Source: Oscarella lobularis (lineage: Eukaryota > Porifera > Homoscleromorpha > Homosclerophorida > Oscarellidae). Taken from it: DNA of 64,000 nucleotides. The notes under the pieces are model-generated. The model was not told the origin of the DNA. It did not search any database and worked only from the letters and a program-made list of their open reading frames with translations. The stretch lies in contig NC_089192.1 of NCBI RefSeq assembly GCF_947507565.1, positions 1,298,690-1,362,689 of the forward strand. Direction: 5' to 3'. The translations under genes were made by a program, and so were the position numbers. Shown here in pieces: positions 20,775 through 30,506 of this stretch. Positions within the stretch are counted from its first letter, which is position 1. Every line of letters begins with the position of its first letter.

Positions 20775-21144
20775 AGAGATAAAAACGAGTAGACTTACCC
20801 TAACAGGCTAGCATGTTAAATGAGTTCCAACGTCATATCTATTGCCTATAGTCAATTCTTTTTTTCAAAGACTTGCTTCTATGAAACTCACAACGTCTCC
20901 TTTTAGACCGCCCGAGCAAATATGACCTGGCGACTGGCGCTTCTGGCGACAATTGGCTTGCCAGGTATACAAGCTGCGGATTTTTCAAGTCAAGCACAAG
21001 CACGCTGCTATTGTACCAAGCTGGACTCTCTTCACTGTTTAGATGCCAGTCAAAATTGAAGCTGACGTATCCGTGGCCTGTAGTTCCAATTACATTGCTA
21101 AAATCAATGCTCAGCTCGTTCGCCCGAGCTACATAGAGGAACAA
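20775..21144 (-). pseudogene. Heparanase copy D fragment (exons 1-2)
   Basis: It keeps most of exon 1 (NELSIDF, GYVSFNFDWHLNSEESPAWY, LVYLASQLSP) and exon 2, but the signal peptide start is replaced by unrelated sequence and the intron between the two exons is mostly lost. No downstream exon is present. Confidence 0.75.
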
Positions 21145-21281
21145 GTTTTTGTCGGGAAAAATGTCTCGGTGTGCATGCAGTAAATTGCACAGTACTATAT
21201 TGTGTGAATAAACGGTCTGATTGCTTACGGTACGATTGATATCGGGCTCAGTTTAATTAAAGCACGTAGAGCGTGCTATTA

Positions 21282-21504
21282 CGACGTTTTTGCCTTGAGG
21301 ATTTAAAAAATCGTCTTGAGGATTTAAAAAATCGTCTTGACGATTTTTGCCTTGACAATTTTTGCCTTGAGGATTTAAAAAATCGTCTTGAAGATTTAAA
21401 AAATCGTCTTGACGATTTTTGCATTTACGATTTTTAAAAATCGTCTTGTCGTCAAGACGATTTTTGGATTATTGCCTTGAAGACTTTTAAAAATCGTCTT
21501 GACG
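21282..21504. repeat. Palindromic short repeat array based on AAAATCGTCTTGA
   Basis: About a dozen units of the type (gg/cg)atttaaaaaatcgtcttga alternate in both orientations (aaaatcgtc and gacgatttt). This gives many overlapping inverted repeats in an AT-rich array. It has no regular spacers, so it is not CRISPR-like. Confidence 0.75.
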
Positions 21505-21722
21505 GACTGGTACGGTGGCGAGTGTTTAGGCGGCGGTCGTGGTCGTCCGATCTAGTGTAATCGCCGTCTGCGAGGACAATCAGGGGAGTGTTCTCAGTCT
21601 CACACGAGAAATGAGGCGGCGCGTGCCGTGCAGACGGCACGCGCCGCGTGTGCCGTCTACGAGAAGCAGACGGCACGCGCCGTGTGAGACTGAGAACACT
21701 CCCCTCACCATGGTACCAGTCT
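21504..21722. mobile_element. Foldback element with 23-base perfect internal hairpin
   Basis: The outer ends are inverted (GACTGGTACGGTGGCGAG at left; CTCACCATGGTACCAGTC at right). Inside, 21583-21605 (GGGGAGTGTTCTCAGTCTC + ACAC) is the perfect inverse of 21682-21704, and the centre has several gacggcacgcgcc-type inverted blocks. No protein is encoded. A related end sequence recurs at 22392-22416. Confidence 0.7.
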
Positions 21723-22141
21723 ATCACGCCTCCCTATGTACACTACTCTTCTCCTTAGAATTTAGCCGGAACTGTTGCCGAAACGAACAAATCGACGTCG
21801 CCGGTGATAAAAACCGAAATGCTGGAAAAATTCGGGTCCACGAGTGGTCATCTGCCCTCCAACGGTTCACATATAAGCTAACTTAAGCGTTAACTCCGTT
21901 TGTCAACCTGTCGCTAGCTCTGCCCTAGCTCTTTCGCGTTTAGTAAGCTAGCTTTTGCGCTCGGGCTAACAGTTGCGAGTGACAGGCAGCGCTATATAGG
22001 GGAAGCCGTGCATGTTGTGTCCTCGGTGATCGTAGGGCAGGGCTCGCTCTTTTCGAAAATGTCACAGAAATTTGGAAGTATACCTTTCAGTTCTTTTGTG
22101 TGCCGATATATGCGCTTATCGTTTGCGGCATTGGGTTCTTC

Positions 22142-22342
22142 CTAGAGCATGGGGGAAGTGGCGGCAACTGAAAGAATGTATATGACAGAGATATTTGTGT
22201 CTGTCGAGGACTTGGTTAGGTACTTCAGGTTGCTCAAAAATTCTATCATGGGCGGCGATGCCCGCGCGTTCATTTCTGCAGCAGCAGAGGCTATGATGAG
22301 CAGTACAGCAAGCGTGACTAGCTGACTCTGAATGAGCGGCAA
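22142..22342 (-). CDS. Candidate small secreted peptide (66 aa)
   Basis: A short ORF starts with a good signal peptide (MPLIQSQLVTLAVLLIIASA, then AAEMNARA) and continues into a mature part of about 40 residues with no Cys (PPMIEFLSNLKYLTKS). No family is recognised and no neighbouring exon was found. The only support is the signal-peptide-like N-terminus, so it could be chance. Confidence 0.25.
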   Translation of the reverse strand: MPLIQSQLVTLAVLLIIASAAAEMNARASPPMIEFLSNLKYLTKSSTDTNISVIYILSVAATSPML

Positions 22343-22390
22343 ATGAGGCGCGTGGTATTTTGACTACGGTAGAGAGGCGTTTCGCTTATT

Positions 22391-22480
22391 TTGACTGGTA
22401 CCATGGTGAGCATTTAGACGACTCACCACGCTCCCACGAGAAATAGAAAATTGATACCGTCACGCCTCCCTACCTAGTAT
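22391..22480. mobile_element. Second, shorter relative of the 21.5 kb foldback element
   Basis: It begins GACTGGTACCATGGTGAGC, the inverse of the right end at 21705-21722. It contains a cacgagaaat block shared with 21603-21612, and is followed by acgcctccct as is the first copy. Confidence 0.45.
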
Positions 22481-22789
22481 ACCACGTCTAGACAAAACAC
22501 CGCACGCACCTCATTCACATCGCTCATTTCAGCGAGTCACAATGCTGAGCTCCTTAGCGTGGCTTCAACTGCTGCAGCGACGGACACAACGCCATCTCCC
22601 AGGCCCCTCGCGCATAGAATTAATTAAATGATGAAGAGCGATCAGTACCTAACCAAGCCCCAGACACGGGCACATATCCCTTACATATTTCTTATGTCAG
22701 TTTTCATCACTTTGCCCAAGCTCCGGAACAACAAACCGAACGCCGCAAACGCACATCGGCACGACCTTGAAAACAAACGAAAGGTAAGC

Positions 22790-22945
22790 GCTGAAACGTA
22801 TGCACCACCCACATCAAGAAGCCCGGTAATTAGATGCAAACGAGCATTCCAAACTTCTCTCGGAAAGCGGAAACGTATCCACCCCCAACATCAAAAAGCC
22901 TGCTAATTAGATGCAAACTAGATGCAAACGAGCATTCCAAACTTC
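22790..22945. repeat. Two-copy direct repeat
   Basis: The segment gaaacgta(t/c)..cacc..acatcaa(g/a)aagcc, aattagatgcaaac and gagcattccaaacttct occurs twice in tandem. The second copy carries an extra tagatgcaaac. Confidence 0.7.
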
Positions 22946-23162
22946 TGTGACGTCACATCCCGTTTCACGAAAGGACCCAAATTTCTCCAAAACGAAAAGA
23001 GAAGGACCCTAACAAACACCCAGGTGCACAACTACAATCTATCGGACACCAGACGGACACACTCGCGACACCGCACCACAGGCCACTTTTCCGGTATGCC
23101 CGTTAGTAAATTTTTATAACCAAAAACTATGTCTCGGTACTCAGGTACCGAGACAAAAACTA

Positions 23163-23545
23163 AGCGAGAAGATGAGTAGCGAAAGAGCTCATATGGAAAT
23201 GAAATCACGTGCCGCTTTGGGAAGCTCACGTGCTTCAATACTTTTGCTTCAACTGCGCAATTTATTTGCACTAGAAAAAATTTTTGTCAAGTGAACTAGT
23301 CTCCTTGGCAGGCAAGCACAACAAGGCTAAAGTAGAGCATCAAGCAATGATCTGCGCAATTCCTTGCTTGCATGCTTCCGCAATCGACTTTATCTCTGAC
23401 ACTATGCTTGGGCATAATTTCTGAGGCACTGAAGCGAAAGAACAAAAAGGGAGCAAATGCAATAACGCGCGTTAAGTGAAGTTGCTCCAAAGAAGGGATT
23501 GCGGCTCTCAATCGAACGCTGCAATCGGCTGCTAGTGCCTTCTTA
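23163..23545 (-). pseudogene. Heparanase copy E: start region and upstream block only
   Basis: Only the signal-peptide codons next to the ATG (complement of 23190-23192) remain; after about ten codons the similarity ends. Upstream, both E-boxes and the conserved flank blocks also found at 9.8-10.15 and 13.2-13.6 kb are retained. Confidence 0.6.
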
Positions 23546-23687
23546 CGGCAGCCCTAGTCTGAGGACGTGAAGTGGAACGTGTGAACGAGCAGCGCGATCG
23601 TTTGCTCTTTGCGCCAAAAGCTGATAAGGTAGTTGCTGTACACCGAGGATTTTAGACAGACACTTGGTTCAGTTTTTGTCGCCAGAG

Positions 23688-23823
23688 TGAGCGCGTTGTG
23701 TACAAACGGAGGATTCAGCTAGGGGCCGGTGGGCGTCAGGGGGCGGTGTCGCCCACCGGCCCACACGAGGGAAAAGCTAAAAGGGGCGTATATGTCTTTT
23801 AGGCGAGGATAAGTACGGGAGCG
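23688..23823 (+). repeat. Dispersed repeat, copy 2, with 13-bp GC hairpin
   Basis: This is the longer version of the element at 15571-15680. It contains a perfect inverted repeat GGGCCGGTGGGCG (23723-23735) / CGCCCACCGGCCC (23750-23762). The flanks gcgcgttgtgtacaaac and gataagtacgggagcg match copy 1. Confidence 0.8.
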
Positions 23824-24145
23824 AGCGATGTTCGATATGCCACCTCAAGCAACATTAGCTACCAGAATTTCTCATGCAGAACTTCTTCTGTCTCCGCTCT
23901 TAAATCAGGCTCTTCCGGCCTCGATTCTTCTCTAGCATCTCTTTCCTCTTTATCTTTGTTTCTCTCCGCCAGGCAAACAGTATTTTCGTTCGTGAAGATG
24001 CAAGGCTTTTCCCGTCAATTGTGTAATTGCTGGGGTAGGACAGCCCATGCAAACGAGAAGTTGACTGTTGTCACATTTGCTGTGAGTTAGTGAAAGCTTC
24101 CTATTCACCTTTAACACACTAAATGACACTGAATGGCATTCACCG
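23824..24145. other. Intergenic region 3' of the GTPase-HSP20 gene
   Basis: No gene is established. A very acidic/basic minus-strand frame (complement of about 23859-23975, ending in TAG) is present but has no supporting context. Confidence 0.4.
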
Positions 24146-24249
24146 ACAGCTTACACCATATAGAACAGTTTTCACTATGCAGATCAGTCTACATCATACA
24201 GAACAGTTTACACCATGCAGGACAGTTCACACCATGCAGAACAGTTTAA
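24146..24249. repeat. Degenerate tandem repeat, unit 19-20 bases
   Basis: About five units of the form agtttacaccatgcagaac with 1-4 changes each follow one another directly, ending 35 bases beyond the stop of the GTPase-HSP20 gene, i.e. in its probable 3' UTR. Confidence 0.8.
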
Positions 24250-24283
24250 ACAACTAACTTTCGACTGTAACGCGTGGTAACAG

Positions 24284-26224
24284 TTAGTCGCCCTCATCAG
24301 TGAGAGAAAGCTCAACTTCGACTTTTCTGGCAGGAAATACTAGAAGCAGCACTCCATTGCTTGGCCAAATCATTTTGCAATTTGTTTCAAAGTCTATGGG
24401 AATTTGAAACGTTTCAGCAAAGTCACCATACCGGAATCCGTCAGCTACAAGCAATTCGTCATCGTCATGGGAGTAATCGGGATTTTCTGAGTTTGGTGCT
24501 AGATCGTGGTTATTTTGAGCAATTCTGCTCTTCTTCAGGTAATCGATAGCCGTCATTTTTTCCTTTCTTCCGCTGACTTCAACACTGTACGTCCCTCCCA
24601 AAGACTGATCCGACTTTACGTGAACTTTGATTGACGACTTCTCAACACCAGGAATTTCGAGCTGTATTACTTTGCATGGTGTACCTGCTTCGGATCTGTA
24701 CCCCACAACAGCTCTCTATAGAGAATAGCATTTACGTTAATCTGAGGAGATACAAGTTTAACCGTACAGCAGGGGAGAAGCGCTCCAGGTCGTTGTAGTG
24801 CTGGAGTCGTCGAGAGTCCATTAGTGTGATGTCAACCTCTGGATCTTCTTTTACAGGCTCAAATACTAACTCCGAACCTTTCTTCACGTCGATTTCTTTG
24901 AAATTCCGCAAGTAGGTATTGCTAAGAATAGTGGAAGAAAAGCGGCAGAAGGCTCCAATTAAATCAACTGCAGATTTCTCCTTGCTTGTTGGTGAAACAG
25001 AGCTGTTCATCCACGTCTTGAGGAAATTGAAGACTAAATCGTTATACTTCTTTCCTTCGGTATTGCCGTCAAACATTAGACAGACATGCTGCGTCGATAG
25101 CTCTTCTTCGTCGTGGGAGAAAACAGAAATACCGCACTGCTTACTGCGCATCTCCCCAGGGTACAATCGTGTGGTGCTAGCCTGTTAGAGTAAGAAGTAA
25201 ACGCAAGTGTGCGAAGTGTTTTGTATTAATTCACGTATATGTAATACCTCAAATAGCCGATCTCTCTCAGCAGCGCTTGATGCGCGCTCAAAGTTGTGAA
25301 TTACGTACACGTCCAAATTGCGCCTTCTTCCTTTCTCACTGTGATCTGTTCTGCACAATGACGCCCATCTTCTTTGAATTTTATACAGGAGGTTTTGGTC
25401 TTGATAGGTGGTCTCGTTCATGACAACAATGATGCAGTCAGCAAGGCGAAGTGAAAGATTTTGAAGAAATTCTTCGTCCAGTGCCAAGTCCTGAAATATG
25501 TTAAGTTGTTTCGCATAACAGACCTTAGACTTCATTTCGTCTTCTTCTATCTTGTGTTGAGTCCGTAGCTTAACAAGTTTGCCTTTGAGGTCTAACAGAG
25601 AAAATTATTTCATAAGAAGTCATTCAAATTTCAAAGAAAAGCGACACGTGTATAGGCTTTGCTCTAATTTTAGCTAAGTATGGCGCATTGCTCACCTAGA
25701 CTAGACGATGCACTGTCACACTCCTTGCCTGCAAAATGTAATACATTAAATGCAAGAAACAGTATTACAAATCAATTAATACCTTGTGGAACATGGGCTT
25801 CTGCTCCTCTTCCTAGAATTAGTATGGTTGAACTCACAGTATGCAGCTTTATAGTACCTGATGCTAGGTTGATAGGACTGTTCGTGCCGGCACTGTCAAG
25901 AGCAATGTGACGGTACGTTATGCTCCCTTCCGTGGATTGCACCCATTTCAAACAGAGCCCACCCGTTTCAGTTTTGGCGTTGTCTTTCTGCACAGAAGCA
26001 CTTTCAGCTAGTCGTCGCAGTATCCAAGTTTTTCCTCGGTTGTAATTGCCCAGTATGGCAACAGTAGCTCCGGACAATTTTTCATTATCTTTAATCAGTT
26101 TCTCAACTGAAGAAGAAAGCTCCGCAGTCCACACACCGTCTTTTAGGCACAATAGAGAAGGAGAGCAATGAAGAACAACATCGTAGAAGTCTTCCTTTTT
26201 GGGCTTCGAGTCTGCTCCTCCCAT
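24284..26224 (-). CDS. P-loop GTPase with C-terminal HSP20/alpha-crystallin domain
   Basis: Seven exons give about 530 residues, starting MGGADSKPKKEDFYDVV (26224; exon 1 to 25858). Residues about 45-65 hold a Walker A/G1 motif (VAILGNYNRGKTWILRRLAE). ETGGLCLKW follows as a possible switch, and HIALDSAGTNSP as a G3-like motif. Two mini-exons (25812-25783, and near 25700) and a basic linker (KLVKLRTQHKIEED) follow. The next exon has LRLADCIIVVMNETTYQDQN and LDVYVIHNFERASSA (G4-like region). After a helical exon (VFNFLKTWMN, FCRFSSTILSNTYLRNF), the last exon (from about 24707) reads VIQLEIPGVEKSSIKVHVK, GTYSVEVSGRKEK, FRYGDFAETFQIP and GVLLLVFPARK, an alpha-crystallin/HSP20 pattern. G1/G3 resemble large GTPases of the GBP/dynamin type, but the exact family is uncertain. 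A 19-20 bp tandem repeat follows the stop. Confidence 0.78.
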
Positions 26225-27474
26225 CTAAGGAAACGTAGAATCACTAGAATGACTATACACTTCACTGATTAATTAAAGACTGCTCTGTTCCGCAGGTTAG
26301 TGTCTGGAAAAATAATAAATATTATCGCTGCAAAATGGTAAAATGCAGAGAAGACAAAGAGTGCATAGCAGTCGTTGTAATGAAACACGGGCGCTTTAGA
26401 GAGCGTAAACATGACAATCAAAATTCGGACTAAAGTGCAAGTGACGACATTGCAGACTACATTTTTAACGCAATGCGACGCTGCGTTAGGTTGCGCTGCT
26501 TTGCTGCGCAAGTTAAAAAGCTACAAAAAACTGACTTGGTTCTACCCGTTTGTGGGTTGCGTTAACGCAAGACAGAACAGACCATGATCTAAACGCTACG
26601 TGGCCTAATATTAGCAAACCCGGCTGAAGCCGACTGTGACGGTATGCTTCGAGAGCGAGTGCATGGGGATAAACAGCGCGTAGGAGTTAAGCGGGATAAG
26701 GGGACACCTGATGCTGTTATGTGCGATCACTGCGAAACTGATTCGTTGCACGGGCGCTTCTCATGGAACTTGAAATCGATCCATGCAGATCAGATCAAAT
26801 GTTTCTTTAGTCTTGCGAGAGACCGAGCGTATTCACTTGAAGTGTCAGCAGAGACGTCAATCGAGAACAGCGAAACAGGAAGGATCACACGTAAAACTGC
26901 GCTCAGAACTCAACGCTCTCCCCTAACTCGATCTCCTTCTGCTATTGGCGCTGAGCCGTGTCAAATGCAAGCAAGACTATACCTTTACGTCAAAGAAGCG
27001 GATCCAATCAAGTTATCTTTCTCGATCAAGAAGAGAGGGCCAAATAACGACCGCGCTAGCTGGAGAAGAGAGCTGAAGTGCCTCGTCACGCCCTCTGATC
27101 TGTTCAAAACCAATTAGCGAACGCAGTGCCGTCACGTGATGGGCGTTAGCCAATGTGGACATAGAACGATCTCCTGACAAAACGTAATACTCAAGCAGGC
27201 ATCATTAGCTGCATCCGACCCAACCGGTCGGTTTTAGAAGACTATGGTTGTAGCCCAGATGGCGAAGGGATTTCGCGCCCGTATGCGGTCGAAACAGACA
27301 AACGAAAGCCGGCGAGCGAACGTCCACCGATCGGTAGCCCTAACGCGAGAGGCGCGGCCCTCGACCAGCGACTATCGAACGCAAGCAATGCGAAACTAGG
27401 GCGCGGTCACTCGGCTGCGCAGTCAAAACAATGCGCATTGCGCAGTCTGAAAAAACAAACGGGTTTGGGGTGTC
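26225..27474. other. Intergenic region, about 1.25 kb, no gene supported
   Basis: It is bounded by the divergent starts of the GTPase-HSP20 gene (-) and the cysteine-rich gene (+), so it should hold both promoters. A 157-codon plus-strand ORF (26644-27117) is present but has no recognisable features. Confidence 0.5.
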
Positions 27475-28338
27475 ATGGACGTTTCAAGTTATCTCCGCAT
27501 CTTCTTTGCCTTTGTACTTGTTGTTCGCTGTGTTGAATCGACCGACGAATGCAATCGCAATACGTGCTGCTGCCCAGCTCCAATGGGGTCGGCGAGTATC
27601 CAGTACGACGCAAGTGGCTCACGCACACTCGCCTCAACGTTTGACCTCAAAGTCGACTCCAATATAAGCTGCGGAGCGAAAAGCAAATCGGGAATGGTGT
27701 CCTTTGCCTGCCAAATTACCGTCCACGCTAAAACGGCCGTTTGCGAGGAGAAGAGCGCCAAAATCCAAACTTTTACTGCAACAAAGAAGAACAATACAAT
27801 TACGGTTACAATGCCGTCGTGCTCGTTTGAGCTCTACTGTCAGAAGAATATGGAATGCGTGGAAGAGGAAGTCTGGCGCGGCCAGTACGACGCGCTTCCG
27901 CCCTGGCCATACACTGATGCTGATTTTCCCAAATGCGATCCGATCGAATGCTGCTGCCCCGACAAGAGCAACAATTTCTATGTGTCAAGAAGGTTTGACG
28001 GTCAGGAGGGGTATCGCTTTGCGTACGTCCCCTCGCCGAATGCTCAGTGCGGAAAGCACAATAACGTGTTCGAGAAATGCAATTATGGGGTAGACGACTC
28101 TCAATGTTTTGTCGTAAATGACAATTGGCACGCGACGAAATACTCAAACAACTACTTCACTTGGAAGAACGACGAGAATTGTCAATGCAACGCTGGCCTG
28201 AAATGCATTAGCCCTTCCTGTCGTGGCGTCGCCTGGGAAGGAACGTACCAAGTTATGAGCGCTGCTCAAACAACATCGGTTTTCAGCGCCTACTACGCCA
28301 TTGTGTCTTTCCTTCTTCTTCTGATGCAACTGTCTTAA
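27475..28338 (+). CDS. Secreted cysteine-rich protein with CCCP repeat, probably GPI-anchored
   Basis: This is a single-exon gene of 287 codons. A signal peptide (MDVSSYLRIFFAFVLVVRCV) is followed by two related modules of about 110-120 residues, each opening with a triple-cysteine motif: NTCCCPAPMG at about residue 25 and IECCCPDKSNN at about 160. Each also has a WRGQY / WEGTYQ motif near its end (VWRGQYDALPP, VAWEGTYQVMS) and several further paired Cys. The C-terminus is small residues followed by a hydrophobic tail (YYAIVSFLLLLMQLS) with nothing after it, as in GPI-anchored proteins. I do not recognise the family. It would sit outside the cell with many disulfides. The lack of introns contrasts with the intron-rich neighbours on its left. 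The ATG at 27475 is chosen because it immediately precedes the signal peptide. Confidence 0.8.
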   Translation: MDVSSYLRIFFAFVLVVRCVESTDECNRNTCCCPAPMGSASIQYDASGSRTLASTFDLKVDSNISCGAKSKSGMVSFACQITVHAKTAVCEEKSAKIQTFTATKKNNTITVTMPSCSFELYCQKNMECVEEEVWRGQYDALPPWPYTDADFPKCDPIECCCPDKSNNFYVSRRFDGQEGYRFAYVPSPNAQCGKHNNVFEKCNYGVDDSQCFVVNDNWHATKYSNNYFTWKNDENCQCNAGLKCISPSCRGVAWEGTYQVMSAAQTTSVFSAYYAIVSFLLLLMQLS

Positions 28339-29306
28339 GTCAACTACAGGAAGTCTGAGAAGAAAAAGAAGCAAGTGGCAATGTCCGACTCACCTGCCTA
28401 TGATAATCAATCCGGGTACATATATACGCGGCACCGACGTATGAATATGTTCAGTCAATGTCTAGTCTTTGAATATTTGTAATTTGTGAATGTGTTAGAG
28501 CCAACTTATGAGCTAGGCTTAATCAGAGCTTCATAACAAGATAGGCGTGCCGTACCCCACGGCATGACGGGACGCCACATGCCAGACGGATTCGAAGCGG
28601 GACTTTCGTCCCAATAATTCTTACGTACGAAGCTGTGATTCGACACGCCCTAGCGATGACACACGTGAGATCCCGGGAGAGCATTAATTAAGATGAGCTG
28701 TCGCTCGTTTATTTGCAATTTCTACTGCTGAAGCGATGACGACGAGGAGTGTGTTATCTACTTCCACGGTGAACTGCTTTGGTGACGTCAAAATAGTATG
28801 GTTGATGCATGTTTTCGACAGCTGCTCAAAATGCCTCGTCGTTTAGAGAGATATTCGCCACTGTGTCTATTCCTTCAGCAACTAGAAGAATTTTCACTGG
28901 GTGGATGAAGTCATCTGTGATAGGATGAAGTCTCGCTCGTAAGACCACGTTTCCAAAGCAATCCAGCTTTGATTTGCTGGACTAAAGCGGTGTAGTATGA
29001 ATCAGCAACAAGTCCCGCTCGATGCAGGTCCAGTGTTACGTAGCCGGGCACCGTGCCGTTGGATAAAGTGATCCTACCTTTCGAATTTTATACTTTCCAC
29101 GTATCACTTCCAAGAGAAAGTTCTTGAAAAGCAAACTCTTGCACTGGAAGACTGGCTACGAGCGTAGAATACCGCCAAAATGGCAGTAGCGTCGCTACGC
29201 TATGCTAATACGGGAAGTCGAACATTCCCCGGACAAACGAAAGCAAACCAGCTGCTAAAACGAAAGCAAGCAACCTAAGAGGTGAGGGTGCAACTAGAAC
29301 GCCGAA
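28339..29306. other. Intergenic region, about 970 bp, no gene seen
   Basis: I see nothing recognisable beyond the 3' flank of the cysteine-rich gene. Confidence 0.5.
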
Positions 29307-29881
29307 TGACTTTGTTTTCTACGAGCTTGCGTCTCGCTTTTCTAGCCTATTGCTTAGAGAAGAGCCCAGCGAGGTCGCATGGTGTTCAGTATGTTTCAAG
29401 CCCACAACGAAGCAAATCTTGTTTACTCTACGTCCTTTTGGCGCTGTAAAGTCCGCTAACAAGAGAGTCGTCGATCTGGCGAACTTGTCTGGATTGACAG
29501 TCACATCGCTCATACTGTCCATACCGGACAAAGAATTCCGATTCAAAGCAGGGCAATGGTTCGACAGGAGAAAAAATTTTTAATATTTTCCTCGGGGTCG
29601 ATTTTTTCATACCGGGTTTATTGGTTGGTGGATTTTCCATCACGTCGACTCCAGCCCATTTTGCTCGTCGTGGAACGATCGACATGGCCGTCAAAGAGAG
29701 CAATCAACCGCCGGCGGTTTGGATTCATCGCGAGGCAAAGGCTTGTAGTCACGTGACCATTCGAGTCGGCGCCGATTTCTATTTTGACGACGAGAAGATC
29801 GACGCGTTGACGTTGTCGAATTTTCTGTTTGTTGATCAACTAAGGAAAAGAGCAACTAAGACAAAGAGCAGCTTGCACTAG
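29307..29881 (+). pseudogene. OXNAD1-like oxidoreductase, truncated and probably broken
   Basis: The plus strand reads LTVTSLILSIPDKEFRFKAG + QW, then VDFFIPGLLVGGFSITSTPA, IDMAVKESNQPPAVWIH and IRVGADFYFDDE. This is the FAD-binding half of the ferredoxin-reductase-like OXNAD1 family (a probably mitochondrial NAD-dependent oxidoreductase). A possible mitochondrial leader (MTLFSTSLRLAFLAYC) starts at about 29308, but in another frame. The 37-bp interruption between QW and VDFF begins GT but ends GG rather than AG. After FYFDDE the frame runs into a stop (29881) before the NAD-binding half. Missing half, frame change and odd splice site suggest a pseudogene; an intact gene with further unseen exons is not excluded. 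Confidence 0.5.
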
Positions 29882-30506
29882 CTGCTTGGTTCAGTCGGAG
29901 CAGATCACTCCAGTGTCTTCACCGTGGGAACAGTTAATTGTCTGCACCCCACCGAGCGAGACTGTATTCGATCGGAGCCTGAACATTGAACGTCGATCAT
30001 CAGGAATTCGCGAACACAGATCGGTCGAAATCGCGAAGTCGCGTCTAGGTCCTGAAGAACTTTCTAGGGAGTTTTTAATTGTAAGTCGTGAATTTAGTAG
30101 CGTAGACAGACTAGACTCACAGAGAGCGAGATATTAGGTCACGTGCGCGGAAGTAGGAGTTCTGGTGGGACGCACATGTACACATGATATGATGTATACT
30201 GTAAACAAGCATGTAAATTGAAATGAAGGAGGCGACTGTTCTTCATACTGGAGACGGGCGTACGATATAGAAATTGGCGATGGAAAATCGTCCCTATCAT
30301 TATTTAGTACAATCTCACAAGGACACGTGATATCAATTAGTTTTAACCAATGCGGTAGCAGCGTTGTTTTCACCAGCTCTGGGGGAGAGATAGGGGTGGC
30401 TAGATCTTTTCTCGTTTTCCCCGAGCGAAACGTCAAATCGTTGTACCTGTCTTGATCGGTGTGACTCCGTGGACTTTTGGCTCGCCAGTTTTTACTCAGC
30501 TTGGCG
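29882..30506. other. Promoter region of the giant cadherin gene
   Basis: No ORF of interest is present. The region directly precedes the giant gene's ATG; no obvious TATA box was identified. Confidence 0.45.

Noticed and set aside
21282-21504. Regular repeats reminiscent of a CRISPR array
   Set aside because: Units occur in both orientations with no unique spacers of even length, and the context is a eukaryotic genome.
23859-23975. Highly charged minus-strand frame ending in TAG
   Set aside because: Short, biased Glu/Arg composition, and the upstream GTPase-HSP20 gene already ends with its own stop; no splice link was found.
26644-27117. 157-codon plus-strand ORF
   Set aside because: No signal peptide, domain or recognisable composition; it lies between two divergent promoters and could be open by chance.
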